Assembly: GCA_958439155.1 (NCBI GenBank)
Contig: CAUBUJ010000041.1
Span: forward strand, 1 to 12,203
Reading direction: 5' to 3'
Length of the DNA stretch: 12,203 nucleotides
Source: an uncultured Veillonellaceae bacterium
Lineage (GTDB): Bacteria > Bacillota > Negativicutes > Veillonellales > Dialisteraceae
The position numbers and the translations under genes were made by a program. The notes under the pieces were generated by a model that saw only the letters and a list, made by a program, of their open reading frames with translations, was not told where the DNA came from and did not search any database. Below, piece by piece: positions 1 to 6,854 of the stretch (its first letter is position 1; each line of letters starts with the position of its first letter).

Positions 1-17
1 CTATTATCTACCGCTTA

Positions 18-71
18 CTCATGATGCACCAGTTGCCTTAGACCTTTGACCTTAAGACCGCGGGCCTGGCC
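18..71 (+). repeat. partial copy of intergenic repeat family (direct orientation)
   Basis: Three short blocks recur elsewhere in the window. Positions 18-39 match 11054-11075 exactly over 22 bases at the end of the second large repeat copy. Positions 55-71 match 10805-10821 exactly over 17 bases between the two large copies. The 12-base block at 40-51 occurs in inverse orientation at 10161-10172. The stretch 1-102 has no gene, so this looks like a repeat fragment lying just beyond the terminator of the ispG operon. Its full extent is cut by the window edge. Confidence 0.7.
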
Positions 72-102
72 GGGGCGTGGATTGTTGTGATCTGTTCCAA
101 GC

Positions 103-129
103 AAAAACACCAGGCCGGGCCCGGTGTTT
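103..129 (-). terminator. intrinsic terminator after ispG
   Basis: On the minus strand AAACACC at 129-123 and the G/C-rich bases after it pair with GGCC-TGGTGTTT at 116-105, giving about ten pairs with one G-U wobble and a tight loop. The T run at 107-103 follows. It begins about 20 bases after the ispG stop codon and is the natural end of the pyrH-to-ispG transcript. Confidence 0.8.
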
Positions 130-147
130 CTTTCATTCTGCATGCTT

Positions 148-1209
148 TTATTCTCTATGTTCCTCTTCATACTTCCGTATCTCGTTCATGAGCTCTTCGA
201 TGAGACGCTCTTCGGGCACGCTCCGCAGGACTTTCCCTTTGCTGAAGATGAGACCCGTTCCTTTGGCGCCGGCGATGCCGAAATCCGCTTCCCGCGCCTC
301 GCCGGGGCCGTTGACGGCGCAGCCCATGACGGCGATTTTGAGGGGACTCTTAAATTCTTTGAGCCGTTCCTCCACTTCCCGCGCCATGGGGATGAGATTC
401 ACCTGGGTGCGGCCGCAGGTGGGGCAGGAAATGAGCACCGGCCCGTACATCTGGAGACCGATGGAAGACAGAATTTCTCTGGCTGCCTTCACCTCTTTCA
501 GGGGATCATCCGTGAGGGACACCCGGATGGTGTCGCCGATGCCGTCCAGCAAAAGAGCCCCGATACCGATGGCCGACTTGATGGTGCCGCGGTACTCTGT
601 GCCCGCTTCGGTCACCCCCAGATGGAGGGGATAGCGGGTGATTTCAGAGAGCATGCGGTTTGCTTGTACCATCATGGGCACATCGCTGGATTTGACAGAA
701 ATCACGATGTCCTCAAAATGTTCCTCTTCGAGAATCCGCACGTGGGACATGGCGCCTTCCACCATGCCTTCCGCCGTGGGGTGACCGCCGTATTTTTCGA
801 GAAGCTCATGGGGCAGCGATCCCGCGTTGATGCCGATACGGATGGGGATTCCCTTTTCTTTTGCCATTTCCACCACCTGGATGACCTTGGCGCGGCTGCC
901 GATATTGCCTGGATTGATCCGGAGCCCGTCGATGCCCGCTTCCATGGAACGGAGCGCCAGACGGTGGTCAAAATGAATATCCGCCACAAGAGGCACATCG
1001 GTAAGACTGCGCAGATCCCGGAGCGCCGCGGCGGCGCGCATATCCGGCACGGCCACCCGCACAATATCGGCACCCGCTTCTCCGAGCGCGTTGATCTGCG
1101 CCGCGCAGAGCGCCGTATCTACCGGGCTGTATGTACTCATGGACTGTATCGCCACCGGCGCTCCCCCGCCGATCTTTACGCCCCCTACATTGACCTGTCT
1201 TGTGTTCAT
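148..1209 (-). CDS. ispG: 4-hydroxy-3-methylbut-2-enyl diphosphate synthase (flavodoxin/ferredoxin)
   Basis: IspG (GcpE) is the 4Fe-4S enzyme that reductively converts methylerythritol cyclodiphosphate to HMBPP, the penultimate step of the MEP isoprenoid pathway, in the cytoplasm. The 353-residue product is the normal length of the short bacterial form. The TIM-barrel part covers roughly residues 1-240, with conserved VADIHFD (75-81) and RINPGNIG (97-104). The C-terminal cluster domain carries SCPTCGR with Cys262 and Cys265, then GCAVNGPGE with Cys297 and Glu304, the expected cluster ligands. The start ATG at 1209 follows AGAAGGA and CAGGA on the minus strand. It is the last gene of the unit, 129 bases after rseP, and is followed by a terminator. 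With dxr in the same unit, it places two MEP steps beside uppS, which uses their product. Confidence 0.97.
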   Translation of the reverse strand: MNTRQVNVGGVKIGGGAPVAIQSMSTYSPVDTALCAAQINALGEAGADIVRVAVPDMRAAAALRDLRSLTDVPLVADIHFDHRLALRSMEAGIDGLRINPGNIGSRAKVIQVVEMAKEKGIPIRIGINAGSLPHELLEKYGGHPTAEGMVEGAMSHVRILEEEHFEDIVISVKSSDVPMMVQANRMLSEITRYPLHLGVTEAGTEYRGTIKSAIGIGALLLDGIGDTIRVSLTDDPLKEVKAAREILSSIGLQMYGPVLISCPTCGRTQVNLIPMAREVEERLKEFKSPLKIAVMGCAVNGPGEAREADFGIAGAKGTGLIFSKGKVLRSVPEERLIEELMNEIRKYEEEHRE

Positions 1210-1247
1210 TCCTGTTCTGTCCTTCTATCCTCTATCAAACCATGATC

Positions 1248-1271
1248 TAAAAAATTGTCCTGTTTTCAGGA
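1248..1271 (-). terminator. weak hairpin with T run between rseP and ispG
   Basis: On the minus strand TCCTG (1271-1267) pairs with CAGGA (1262-1258) across an AAAA loop, followed two bases later by a run of six T. The five-pair stem is short, so it would be leaky at best. It sits in the only real gap of the operon (1210-1338) and could lower ispG expression relative to upstream genes. I see no convincing promoter for ispG in this gap. Confidence 0.4.
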
Positions 1272-1338
1272 TACACCCGCTCTGTCATGAAATCATCGGG
1301 ATTTTGTTATATTTTTTCATCTGCGCCGGGAAGCATCT

Positions 1339-2373
1339 TCACTTCATGAGCGCGGAAATATCATTCATCGTCGCGAAAATAAAGAGCGCCAGGAGCAGCG
1401 TCACCCCTACTGACTGGATGTAGTAGAGCACCCGACGGGAAAGCCGTCTCCGGAAAAGCGCTTCTCCCAGAATCAGGAAAAAGAGCCCCCCATCCAGAAG
1501 GGGAATGGGAAATAGATTTAAAATTCCCAGATTCAGGCTCAAAAGGGCGATGAAAAGGAAAAACTGCGCCGGCCCCACTTCCGCCACGGCACCGGCCATG
1601 CGGGCCACGCCGATCGGTCCGGATACATCCGCCTGTCCGGCGCCGCTCACCGCAGCGGCAATCCCTCCGAAAATTGACTCCACCACAAGGACCGATTCTT
1701 TCCCGCCAAGGGACAGCGCCTCCCCGAGGGACACAGGGCGGCTGTCGAGGGCGGCTGTCACGCCGATGATGGCGCGGCCCTCCCCATTGTCTTTCGGGAT
1801 GAGTGTCACTGTTTTCTCCGCGCCATCCCGGCGGATCACGACCGACAGGATCCGTCCCGGTTTATTGCCCCAGGCATCGCGCAGCTCCGTCCAGGTCTTA
1901 ACAGGCTTTCCCTCGATAGAGAGAATCCGGTCCCCAGGCTGAAGTCCCGCCATTTCCGCGGGCATGCCTGCCACGACCCGCCCAATTTCCGGACGGTTGG
2001 GAAAGGACTGGACCCCCATCACGAAAAAGACCGACGAAAAAATCAGAAAGGCCATGAGAATATTCATGAGCGAACCGGCGGAAATGACCAGCAGTTTCTT
2101 CCAGACCGCCTGCTCGGAAAAGGCCCGGACATCCCGCTGTTCCCCCGGCTCCGGCGGATCCATGCCCATAATCCGGTTGTAGCCGCCCAGGGGAAAGAGC
2201 CGGAGGGAATAGAGGGTCTCCCCTTTCTTGAAAGAAAAGAGGCGGGGCCCGAAACCGATGGCGAATTCTTCCACCTTCATGCCGGTCAGTTTCGCCGTCA
2301 AGAAATGGCCCCCTTCATGGACGAGGACAATCACGCCGAAAACGATGAGCGGCGCCGCGATGGTGAGGGTCAT
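1339..2373 (-). CDS. rseP: RIP metalloprotease, site-2 protease family
   Basis: This intramembrane zinc protease cleaves membrane-embedded substrates such as anti-sigma factors or leftover signal peptides. The 344-residue product has an N-terminal membrane segment carrying HEGGH (19-23, the HExxH zinc site), a conserved FGPRL block (41-45), a second membrane segment (~95-120), one PDZ domain (~127-200) and the C-terminal site NLFPIPLLDGG (286-296), whose Asp294 is the third zinc ligand. Another membrane helix lies near 315-335. The open frame runs upstream to 2466 inside dxr, but the ATG at 2373 follows AAGGAGG and overlaps the dxr stop as ATGA, so I start there. The local substrate cannot be told from the sequence. 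The product has one PDZ domain, whereas E. coli RseP has two, which fits the Gram-positive RasP/MmpA type. Confidence 0.95.
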   Translation of the reverse strand: MTLTIAAPLIVFGVIVLVHEGGHFLTAKLTGMKVEEFAIGFGPRLFSFKKGETLYSLRLFPLGGYNRIMGMDPPEPGEQRDVRAFSEQAVWKKLLVISAGSLMNILMAFLIFSSVFFVMGVQSFPNRPEIGRVVAGMPAEMAGLQPGDRILSIEGKPVKTWTELRDAWGNKPGRILSVVIRRDGAEKTVTLIPKDNGEGRAIIGVTAALDSRPVSLGEALSLGGKESVLVVESIFGGIAAAVSGAGQADVSGPIGVARMAGAVAEVGPAQFFLFIALLSLNLGILNLFPIPLLDGGLFFLILGEALFRRRLSRRVLYYIQSVGVTLLLALFIFATMNDISALMK

Positions 2374-3527
2374 ACAAGCCTCCTTATGGCGGCGCGCGCT
2401 TCCTCCCGGGCTTTCCTGTCCGCCTCCCACACGTCTTCCACCGCCGCTGCCGGTCCAAGCGTCCACCGGCCCAGCACCTCTTCCACCACGTCATAGATCG
2501 CAAGGAAGCCAATCTCTCCCTCGATGAAAGCGGAGACCGCCTCTTCATTGGCCGCGTTAAAAGCGGCGCCGGCGGTTCCTCCGGCCTTTCCCGCGTCATA
2601 CGCCATGCGGAGGGAACGGAAGACCGACAGATCGGGCTCGCTCACCAGGATGGAAGAAATAGACGACCAGTCCACGTACTGATGAGACGGCGAAGGAAGG
2701 CGCTCCGGATAGGTCAGGGCAAACTGGATGGGCAGGCGCATATCGGGATTTCCGATCTGCGCCATAATGGAGCCGTCCACGTATTCCACCATGGAATGAA
2801 TCAAACTCTGGGGCTGCACCACCACTTTGATCTGGTCATAGGGCACGCGGAAGAGCCAGTGCGCTTCCATCACTTCCAGCCCCTTGTTGAACATGGTCGC
2901 CGAATCGATGGTCACCTTCCGGCCCATATGCCAGGTGGGATGCTTCAGGCAGTCCGCCAGCGTCACATGGCGGAGTTCTTCCCTTGTCTTTCCCCGGAAA
3001 GGGCCGCCTGACGCGGTCAGAATGAGACGGTGCACCCCGCCCCGGTCCTGCCCGAGAAGGCACTGGAAAATGGCGCTGTGCTCGCTGTCTACCGGACGGA
3101 TCAGGATCCCTTTCGCATCGGCCGCTTTTGTCACCAGCTCTCCGCCGGCGACGAGAGTTTCTTTATTGGCCAGAGCCAGTTCTTTCCCCGCGCGGATCGC
3201 TTCGAGCGTCGGCGCAAGGCCGGCCATGCCCACCACCGCGACCAGTACGAGATCCACATCGCTCCGGCGCGCCGCTTCGAGAAGGGCGTTTTTTCCTGTA
3301 TAAATCTCAGCGCTCCCCTCGTAGCGGCGGCGGAATTCCTCTCCTGCCTTCTCATCGGTGAGCGCCACTGCATAGGGCTGGAATTCCTCCGCCTGGGCGA
3401 GAAGCGCGTCCACACTGCGGTGCGCCGCCAGCACTGCCGGATGGAAACGGTCCCTGTGGAGACGCACCACGTCCAGCGTCTGCGTGCCGATGGAACCGGT
3501 CGAGCCTAAGATTGCGATTTCTTTCAT
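2370..3527 (-). CDS. dxr: 1-deoxy-D-xylulose 5-phosphate reductoisomerase
   Basis: Dxr converts DXP to 2-C-methylerythritol 4-phosphate with NADPH, the committed step of the MEP pathway and the target of fosmidomycin. The 385 residues are the usual length. Visible features are the NADPH-binding GSTGSIG (8-14), LANKETLV (119-126), metal ligands in VDSEH (Asp147, Glu149), TASGGPF (171-177), HPTWHMGRKVTIDSATM (196-212) and NKGLE with Glu218 as the third metal ligand. The start ATG at 3527 overlaps the cdsA stop as ATGA, and the dxr stop overlaps the rseP start in the same way, so translation of the three genes is probably coupled. Confidence 0.98.
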   Translation of the reverse strand: MKEIAILGSTGSIGTQTLDVVRLHRDRFHPAVLAAHRSVDALLAQAEEFQPYAVALTDEKAGEEFRRRYEGSAEIYTGKNALLEAARRSDVDLVLVAVVGMAGLAPTLEAIRAGKELALANKETLVAGGELVTKAADAKGILIRPVDSEHSAIFQCLLGQDRGGVHRLILTASGGPFRGKTREELRHVTLADCLKHPTWHMGRKVTIDSATMFNKGLEVMEAHWLFRVPYDQIKVVVQPQSLIHSMVEYVDGSIMAQIGNPDMRLPIQFALTYPERLPSPSHQYVDWSSISSILVSEPDLSVFRSLRMAYDAGKAGGTAGAAFNAANEEAVSAFIEGEIGFLAIYDVVEEVLGRWTLGPAAAVEDVWEADRKAREEARAAIRRLV

Positions 3528-4339
3528 TCAAAATGCCTCAAGAAAAGAAGGAGCGCTGTCATAATGGGCGCCACAAAAAGAAGACTGTCAAAACGGTCCA
3601 TCATACCGCCGTGACCGGGCAGGATATGGCTGGAATCTTTCACGCCGCACACCCGCTTCACATAGGACTCGAAGAGATCCCCCATGGGCGCGGCGATAGA
3701 AATGAGGAGCGACAGAAGGAACGCGTGAAGCAGCGGATACTGAAACACTGCCGCGTAAATGAGACAGAGAACGACGCATCCTATGACGCCCCCGAGAAGC
3801 CCTTCCACCGTTTTATTCGGGCTGATATGGGGCGCCATTTTCCGCTTTCCGAAGCGTTTCCCCACGAGGTACGCAAAGGAATCACTGGCCCACGTGCCGA
3901 TCAGGGCAAACCAGAGCAGGAAAAGTCCCCCCTCGATAGAAGCCGCTCCCGGGGGAAGCAGTTCCTCGCTGCCCCGGAGATAGATCAGCGTTCCATAGCC
4001 GATGCCGAAGTAAAACACGCCGAACACCGTATAAAAGAGGGACACCATATTGTCCCGTCCGATCACAAGGATCATGAAAAGGAGCAGCACAAAGGTAAGC
4101 ATCATCGCCGCCGCGACGAGGGACAGCGACGATGACGCTCCCGCCAGGAGGATCACCGCCAGCGCCAGGAGAGCCGGCACGGTATAGACCGGCACATGAG
4201 GCCGGAGCATCCGGGCATACTCCATCCACGAAATGGCTGCCACCACCAGGATGGCCGCGGTAAAAAAGTATCCCCCTGCCGTCACGAGGGCAACTACCGC
4301 GAGAATTCCCACCACCGCTGTCACAATTCTCGTGAGCAT
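3524..4339 (-). CDS. cdsA: phosphatidate cytidylyltransferase (CDP-diacylglycerol synthase)
   Basis: CdsA makes CDP-diacylglycerol from phosphatidate and CTP in the cytoplasmic membrane, the branch point for bacterial phospholipids. The 271-residue product is dominated by hydrophobic segments (about eight). It carries the family signature in its C-terminal half: SPNKTVEGLLGG, then GDLFESYVKR, GVKDSSHILPGHGG and DRFDS. The frame stays open to 4387 inside uppS, but the ATG at 4339 overlaps the uppS stop by one base (TAATG) and starts directly with a membrane helix, so the upstream 16 residues are unlikely to be translated. Its stop overlaps the dxr start. Confidence 0.96.
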   Translation of the reverse strand: MLTRIVTAVVGILAVVALVTAGGYFFTAAILVVAAISWMEYARMLRPHVPVYTVPALLALAVILLAGASSSLSLVAAAMMLTFVLLLFMILVIGRDNMVSLFYTVFGVFYFGIGYGTLIYLRGSEELLPPGAASIEGGLFLLWFALIGTWASDSFAYLVGKRFGKRKMAPHISPNKTVEGLLGGVIGCVVLCLIYAAVFQYPLLHAFLLSLLISIAAPMGDLFESYVKRVCGVKDSSHILPGHGGMMDRFDSLLFVAPIMTALLLFLRHFE

Positions 4340-5064
4340 TACGAATCTTCCTCCGTCAGTCCGCCGTACCGGCGGTCCCGGTGGCAAAACCAGTCCACCG
4401 CTTTGTGGAATTCATCCACTGTAAAATCCGGCCATAGTACCGGCGTGAAATAGAGTTCGCTGTAAGAAATCTGCCAGAGCAGGAAATTGGAAATCCGCTG
4501 CTCCCCGCCGGTGCGGATCAGAAGATCCACATCCTCCGCGTCCGACTGATAGAGTGCCTTCTGGATATCCCCTTCCGAGATGGAAGCCCCGTCTATGGTC
4601 CCTTCTGCCGCGCGGAGAGCGAGCTTCCGCACCGCGTGAACCAGCTCATCCCGGCCGCCGTAATTGATGGCCACATTCAGAATGAGCCCGTCATTACCGG
4701 CAGTTTCTTCTTCCGACCGGGCGATCTCCTTCTGGAGAGAAGAAGACAGGGCGCTCCTGTCCCCGACCACGTGAAGCTGGACGCCGTCTGTGACCAGTTC
4801 CCGCAGTTCCCGCAAGAGGTAATCCTTGAAAAGGGCCATGAGAAAATTCACTTCGATTTTCGGCCGTTTCCAGTTTTCCGTAGAAAAGGCGTAAATCGTG
4901 AGGCGGCGGATCCCCATGCGGCCCGCTTCGCGGACGATGGTTTTCACATTGGCCGCCCCTTCCCGGTGTCCGTCCGTCCGGGGACGTCCCCGGCGGCGCG
5001 CCCACCGGCCGTTCCCGTCAAGAATGATCGCCACGTGCCTGGGCAAGGTCTCTTTCTCCCACAT
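4339..5064 (-). CDS. uppS: isoprenyl transferase (undecaprenyl diphosphate synthase)
   Basis: UppS adds eight isopentenyl units to farnesyl diphosphate in cis to build the C55 lipid carrier for peptidoglycan and other surface glycans. The 241-residue product has the catalytic-Asp motif LDGNGRWA (Asp16), YAFSTENWKRP for substrate binding, NYGGRDE, and the C-terminal RTGGEQRISNFLLWQ with Tyr-Ser-Glu after it. The residue before the catalytic Asp is Leu where Met is common. The frame is open to 5262, but the ATG at 5064 has GAGAGGAGG nine bases upstream and starts just before the conserved region. The ATG at 5085 lacks a good site. The chosen start lies inside the preceding small gene, overlapping it by 47 bases. 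Confidence 0.96.
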   Translation of the reverse strand: MWEKETLPRHVAIILDGNGRWARRRGRPRTDGHREGAANVKTIVREAGRMGIRRLTIYAFSTENWKRPKIEVNFLMALFKDYLLRELRELVTDGVQLHVVGDRSALSSSLQKEIARSEEETAGNDGLILNVAINYGGRDELVHAVRKLALRAAEGTIDGASISEGDIQKALYQSDAEDVDLLIRTGGEQRISNFLLWQISYSELYFTPVLWPDFTVDEFHKAVDWFCHRDRRYGGLTEEDS

Positions 5065-5302
5065 AGCGCGATGCCTCCTCTCCATAGACTTCACAAAGGG
5101 CCTTTGTGATCGACGCGCCGTATGCCATGCGCGGCGCGATGACCGGGCGGGATCCCTCCCGCAGCAGGTACAGGAAATTTTCCTCCAATGCATAATGACG
5201 GCCCCGGGTGACGGAAATCTCCATATCCGGATCGATTTCTGCCAGCCTGAGCCGTACATCATGATGGAAGGGCATTCCCGAGAAAATGCCCTTCCCGATC
5301 AT
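5018..5302 (-). CDS. small conserved-looking protein of unknown function between frr and uppS
   Basis: I do not recognise this 94-residue product. The frame is likely real. Its ATG overlaps the frr stop as ATGA, like other junctions in this operon, it fills the whole frr-uppS gap, and its codons favour G/C in third position as in its neighbours. No signal peptide or membrane segment is visible. The composition is mixed and soluble, with an acidic early part (AEIDPDMEIS, 21-30) and a more hydrophobic block around residues 43-71 (FLYLLREGSRPVIAPRMAYG). A second ATG at 5275 would give 85 residues. The first start has no clear binding site and may depend on coupling to frr. A perfect 11-bp hairpin spans both candidate starts. 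The last 47 bases overlap uppS and contain its ribosome binding site, so its translation could influence uppS initiation. Confidence 0.72.
   Translation of the reverse strand: MIGKGIFSGMPFHHDVRLRLAEIDPDMEISVTRGRHYALEENFLYLLREGSRPVIAPRMAYGASITKALCEVYGEEASRYVGERDLAQARGDHS
5266..5295 (-). promoter_or_regulatory. perfect 11-bp hairpin over the start of the small gene
   Basis: GGAAGGGCATT (5266-5276) and AATGCCCTTCC (5285-5295) are perfect inverted arms around an eight-base loop. No T run follows on the minus strand, so this is not a standard terminator. The second candidate ATG of the small gene (5275-5273) lies in the stem, and the first ATG (5302-5300) lies just upstream. It may control initiation, pausing or mRNA stability between frr and uppS. 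That role is inference. Confidence 0.6.
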
Positions 5303-5856
5303 ACAGACATGATCTCTTTCGTCTTTTTCTCAGTGACCGCTTCCAGTTCTTTGATCTTCTTGTCGGTCAGCTTCTGGATCTTGTCTTCCATTTCCTTCAG
5401 AATGTCTTTGGACACGTCATTCTTCTTGCCGTCTTTTTTCAGGAAATCATTGCCGTCGCGGCGGATATTGCGGATCGCCACTTTTCCTTCTTCCGCCTTC
5501 TTGCTCACCACCTTGCAGAGCTCTTTGCGCCGTTCTTCGGTGAGCTGCGGAATGGCCATGCGGATGAGGTTGCCGTCATTCATCGGCACGAGACCCAGAT
5601 CCGACTGGAGAATGGCCTTTTCAATTTCCTTCAGAAGTCCTTTGTCCCAGGGCTGCACCACGAGAAGGCGCGCTTCCGGCACGGTGACGGACGCCACCTG
5701 GGTGACCGGCGTAGGCGTGCCGTAGTAATCCACGCGAATCCGGTCCAGGAGACTTGCGCTCGCCTGGCCTGTGCGGATGGAAGAAAATTCCACCTTCAGC
5801 GCCTGGATGGATTTATCCATTTTTTCCGTCAGTAATTTCAGTTCTTCTTCGTACAT
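5299..5856 (-). CDS. frr: ribosome recycling factor
   Basis: RRF acts with EF-G to split the post-termination ribosome and free mRNA and tRNA. The 185 residues match the family length. The product shows the long helices of domain I at both ends, the SSIRTGQASASLLDRI block (25-40), the domain II strand region with VTVPEARLLVVQPWD, then MNDGNLIRM and PQLTEERR, and the helix containing IRNIRRDGND. The ATG at 5856 is one base after the pyrH stop (TAA-C-ATG) and has GAGGGG eight bases upstream. The stop overlaps the next small gene. Confidence 0.98.
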   Translation of the reverse strand: MYEEELKLLTEKMDKSIQALKVEFSSIRTGQASASLLDRIRVDYYGTPTPVTQVASVTVPEARLLVVQPWDKGLLKEIEKAILQSDLGLVPMNDGNLIRMAIPQLTEERRKELCKVVSKKAEEGKVAIRNIRRDGNDFLKKDGKKNDVSKDILKEMEDKIQKLTDKKIKELEAVTEKKTKEIMSV

Positions 5857-5857
5857 G

Positions 5858-6580
5858 TTATTTCCCCTCGATCAAAGTCCCCAGCTTTTCGCCAAGGCAC
5901 GCTTTTACAATATTTCCTGGAACGTCAATGTTAAAGACCACAATCGGAATCTGATTGTTCATACAGAGCGTAATCGCCGTATTGTCCATCACCGCCAGCT
6001 CCTTCTGGAGCACTTCCCCGTAAGTGAGATGGGTGAACATTTTCGCTTCCGGATGGAATTTCGGATCCGCGTCATACACCCCGTCGGTCTGCTTCTTCGC
6101 CATGAGCATCACATCCGCTTCCACTTCCGCGCTGCGCAGCGCCGCTGTGGTATCGGTGGTGAAGTAAGGATTCCCTGTGCCGGCGGCGAAAATCACGACA
6201 CGCCCTTTTTCCAGATGGCGCACCGCCCGGCGGCGGATATAAGGTTCTGCGATCTGCCGCATTTCAATGGCGGTCTGCACCCGCGTAGGGATGCCCTGCT
6301 TTTCCAGGCTGTCCTGGAGCGCTACCGAATTGATCACCGTAGCGAGCATTCCCATGTAGTCCGCAGACACCCGGTCCATCCCGCCGGCGCTGCCTTTGAG
6401 ACCTCTCCAGATATTGCCGCCCCCTACGACCACAGACACTTCCACGCCTGCTTCGCAGACGGTGCGGATCTCTCCGGCCAGACGGCTCACCGTTTCCGGA
6501 TCAATGCCGAATCCCTTATCATTGGCCAGCGCTTCCCCGGACAATTTCAGCATGACTCTCTTGTACTTCTTATTCTCCAT
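5858..6580 (-). CDS. pyrH: UMP kinase (uridylate kinase)
   Basis: PyrH phosphorylates UMP to UDP, feeding UTP and CTP pools. It is the hexameric bacterial enzyme of the amino-acid kinase fold. From the start at 6580 the product is 240 residues, the normal length. Motifs include KLSGEAL (12-18), VVGGGNIWRG (51-60) for phosphate binding, AAGTGNPYFTTDTTA (132-146) and KKQTDGVYDADP (162-173). An in-frame ATG at 6592 would add four residues, but the AAGGA before it abuts the codon. The ATG at 6580 has GGGGG at a better spacing, so I prefer it. This is the first gene of the second transcription unit, with its own promoter at 6622-6650. Confidence 0.97.
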   Translation of the reverse strand: MENKKYKRVMLKLSGEALANDKGFGIDPETVSRLAGEIRTVCEAGVEVSVVVGGGNIWRGLKGSAGGMDRVSADYMGMLATVINSVALQDSLEKQGIPTRVQTAIEMRQIAEPYIRRRAVRHLEKGRVVIFAAGTGNPYFTTDTTAALRSAEVEADVMLMAKKQTDGVYDADPKFHPEAKMFTHLTYGEVLQKELAVMDNTAITLCMNNQIPIVVFNIDVPGNIVKACLGEKLGTLIEGK

Positions 6581-6621
6581 TGTATCCCCCATTCCTTCTA
6601 ACCGCGCTCACACTCTCTACC

Positions 6622-6650
6622 ATCATAACCGACTCTATGGGCTGTTTCAA
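6622..6650 (-). promoter_or_regulatory. sigma-70 type promoter for the pyrH unit
   Basis: On the minus strand TTGAAA (6650-6645) is followed after exactly 17 bases by TATGAT (6627-6622), about 40 bases upstream of the pyrH ATG. It lies downstream of the tsf terminator, so pyrH and following genes can be transcribed independently of rpsB-tsf. Confidence 0.8.
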
Positions 6651-6695
6651 GCCTTGCCGGTGAAAAGACATCGCCGTCCCTGATTTTGCCCATAA

Positions 6696-6725
6696 AATAA
6701 GAGAACACCGGAGTGTCCTCTTATT
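6696..6725 (-). terminator. intrinsic terminator after tsf
   Basis: AATAAGAG (6696-6703) and CTCTTATT (6718-6725) pair, with an inner ACAC/GTGT continuation after one mismatch and a CGGA loop. On the minus strand the stem runs into TTATTTTAT. It lies about 130 bases past the tsf stop and just ahead of the pyrH promoter. The near-symmetry of the A/T arms means some activity on the plus strand is possible. Confidence 0.78.
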
Positions 6726-6854
6726 GACAGCAGAAGGAAGCAGGAAAACAGCGCTGCCCCGCGGGGGGACAGTGATCTGCCCGCCGGGCTCCGTTCCGTG
6801 CTTCCTGACGGGGCGGGCCGGCTCTGCCGCGCCGGTCCGTCCCCTCCTGTATGA
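6726..6854 (-). other. GC-rich structured 3' spacer between tsf and its terminator
   Basis: About 130 bases with no gene. Several complementary segments are visible: GGAAGCA (6736-6742) with TGCTTCC (6799-6805), GGCCGGC with GCCGGTCC near 6816-6837, and GACGG with CCGTC flanking the latter. The transcript of rpsB-tsf would carry this as a folded 3' region. No coding frame with a start signal is seen. Confidence 0.45.

Noticed and set aside
124..1245. Long plus-strand open frame opposite ispG
   Set aside because: It is the mirror of a clear ispG with all cluster ligands. The product is rich in His, Arg and Gly without any recognisable domain, and it has no binding site.
2374..2466. Upstream extension of rseP
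   Set aside because: The added residues are low-complexity Gly/Arg from another frame of dxr. The ATG at 2373 has a strong AAGGAGG and the ATGA overlap seen in the rest of the operon.
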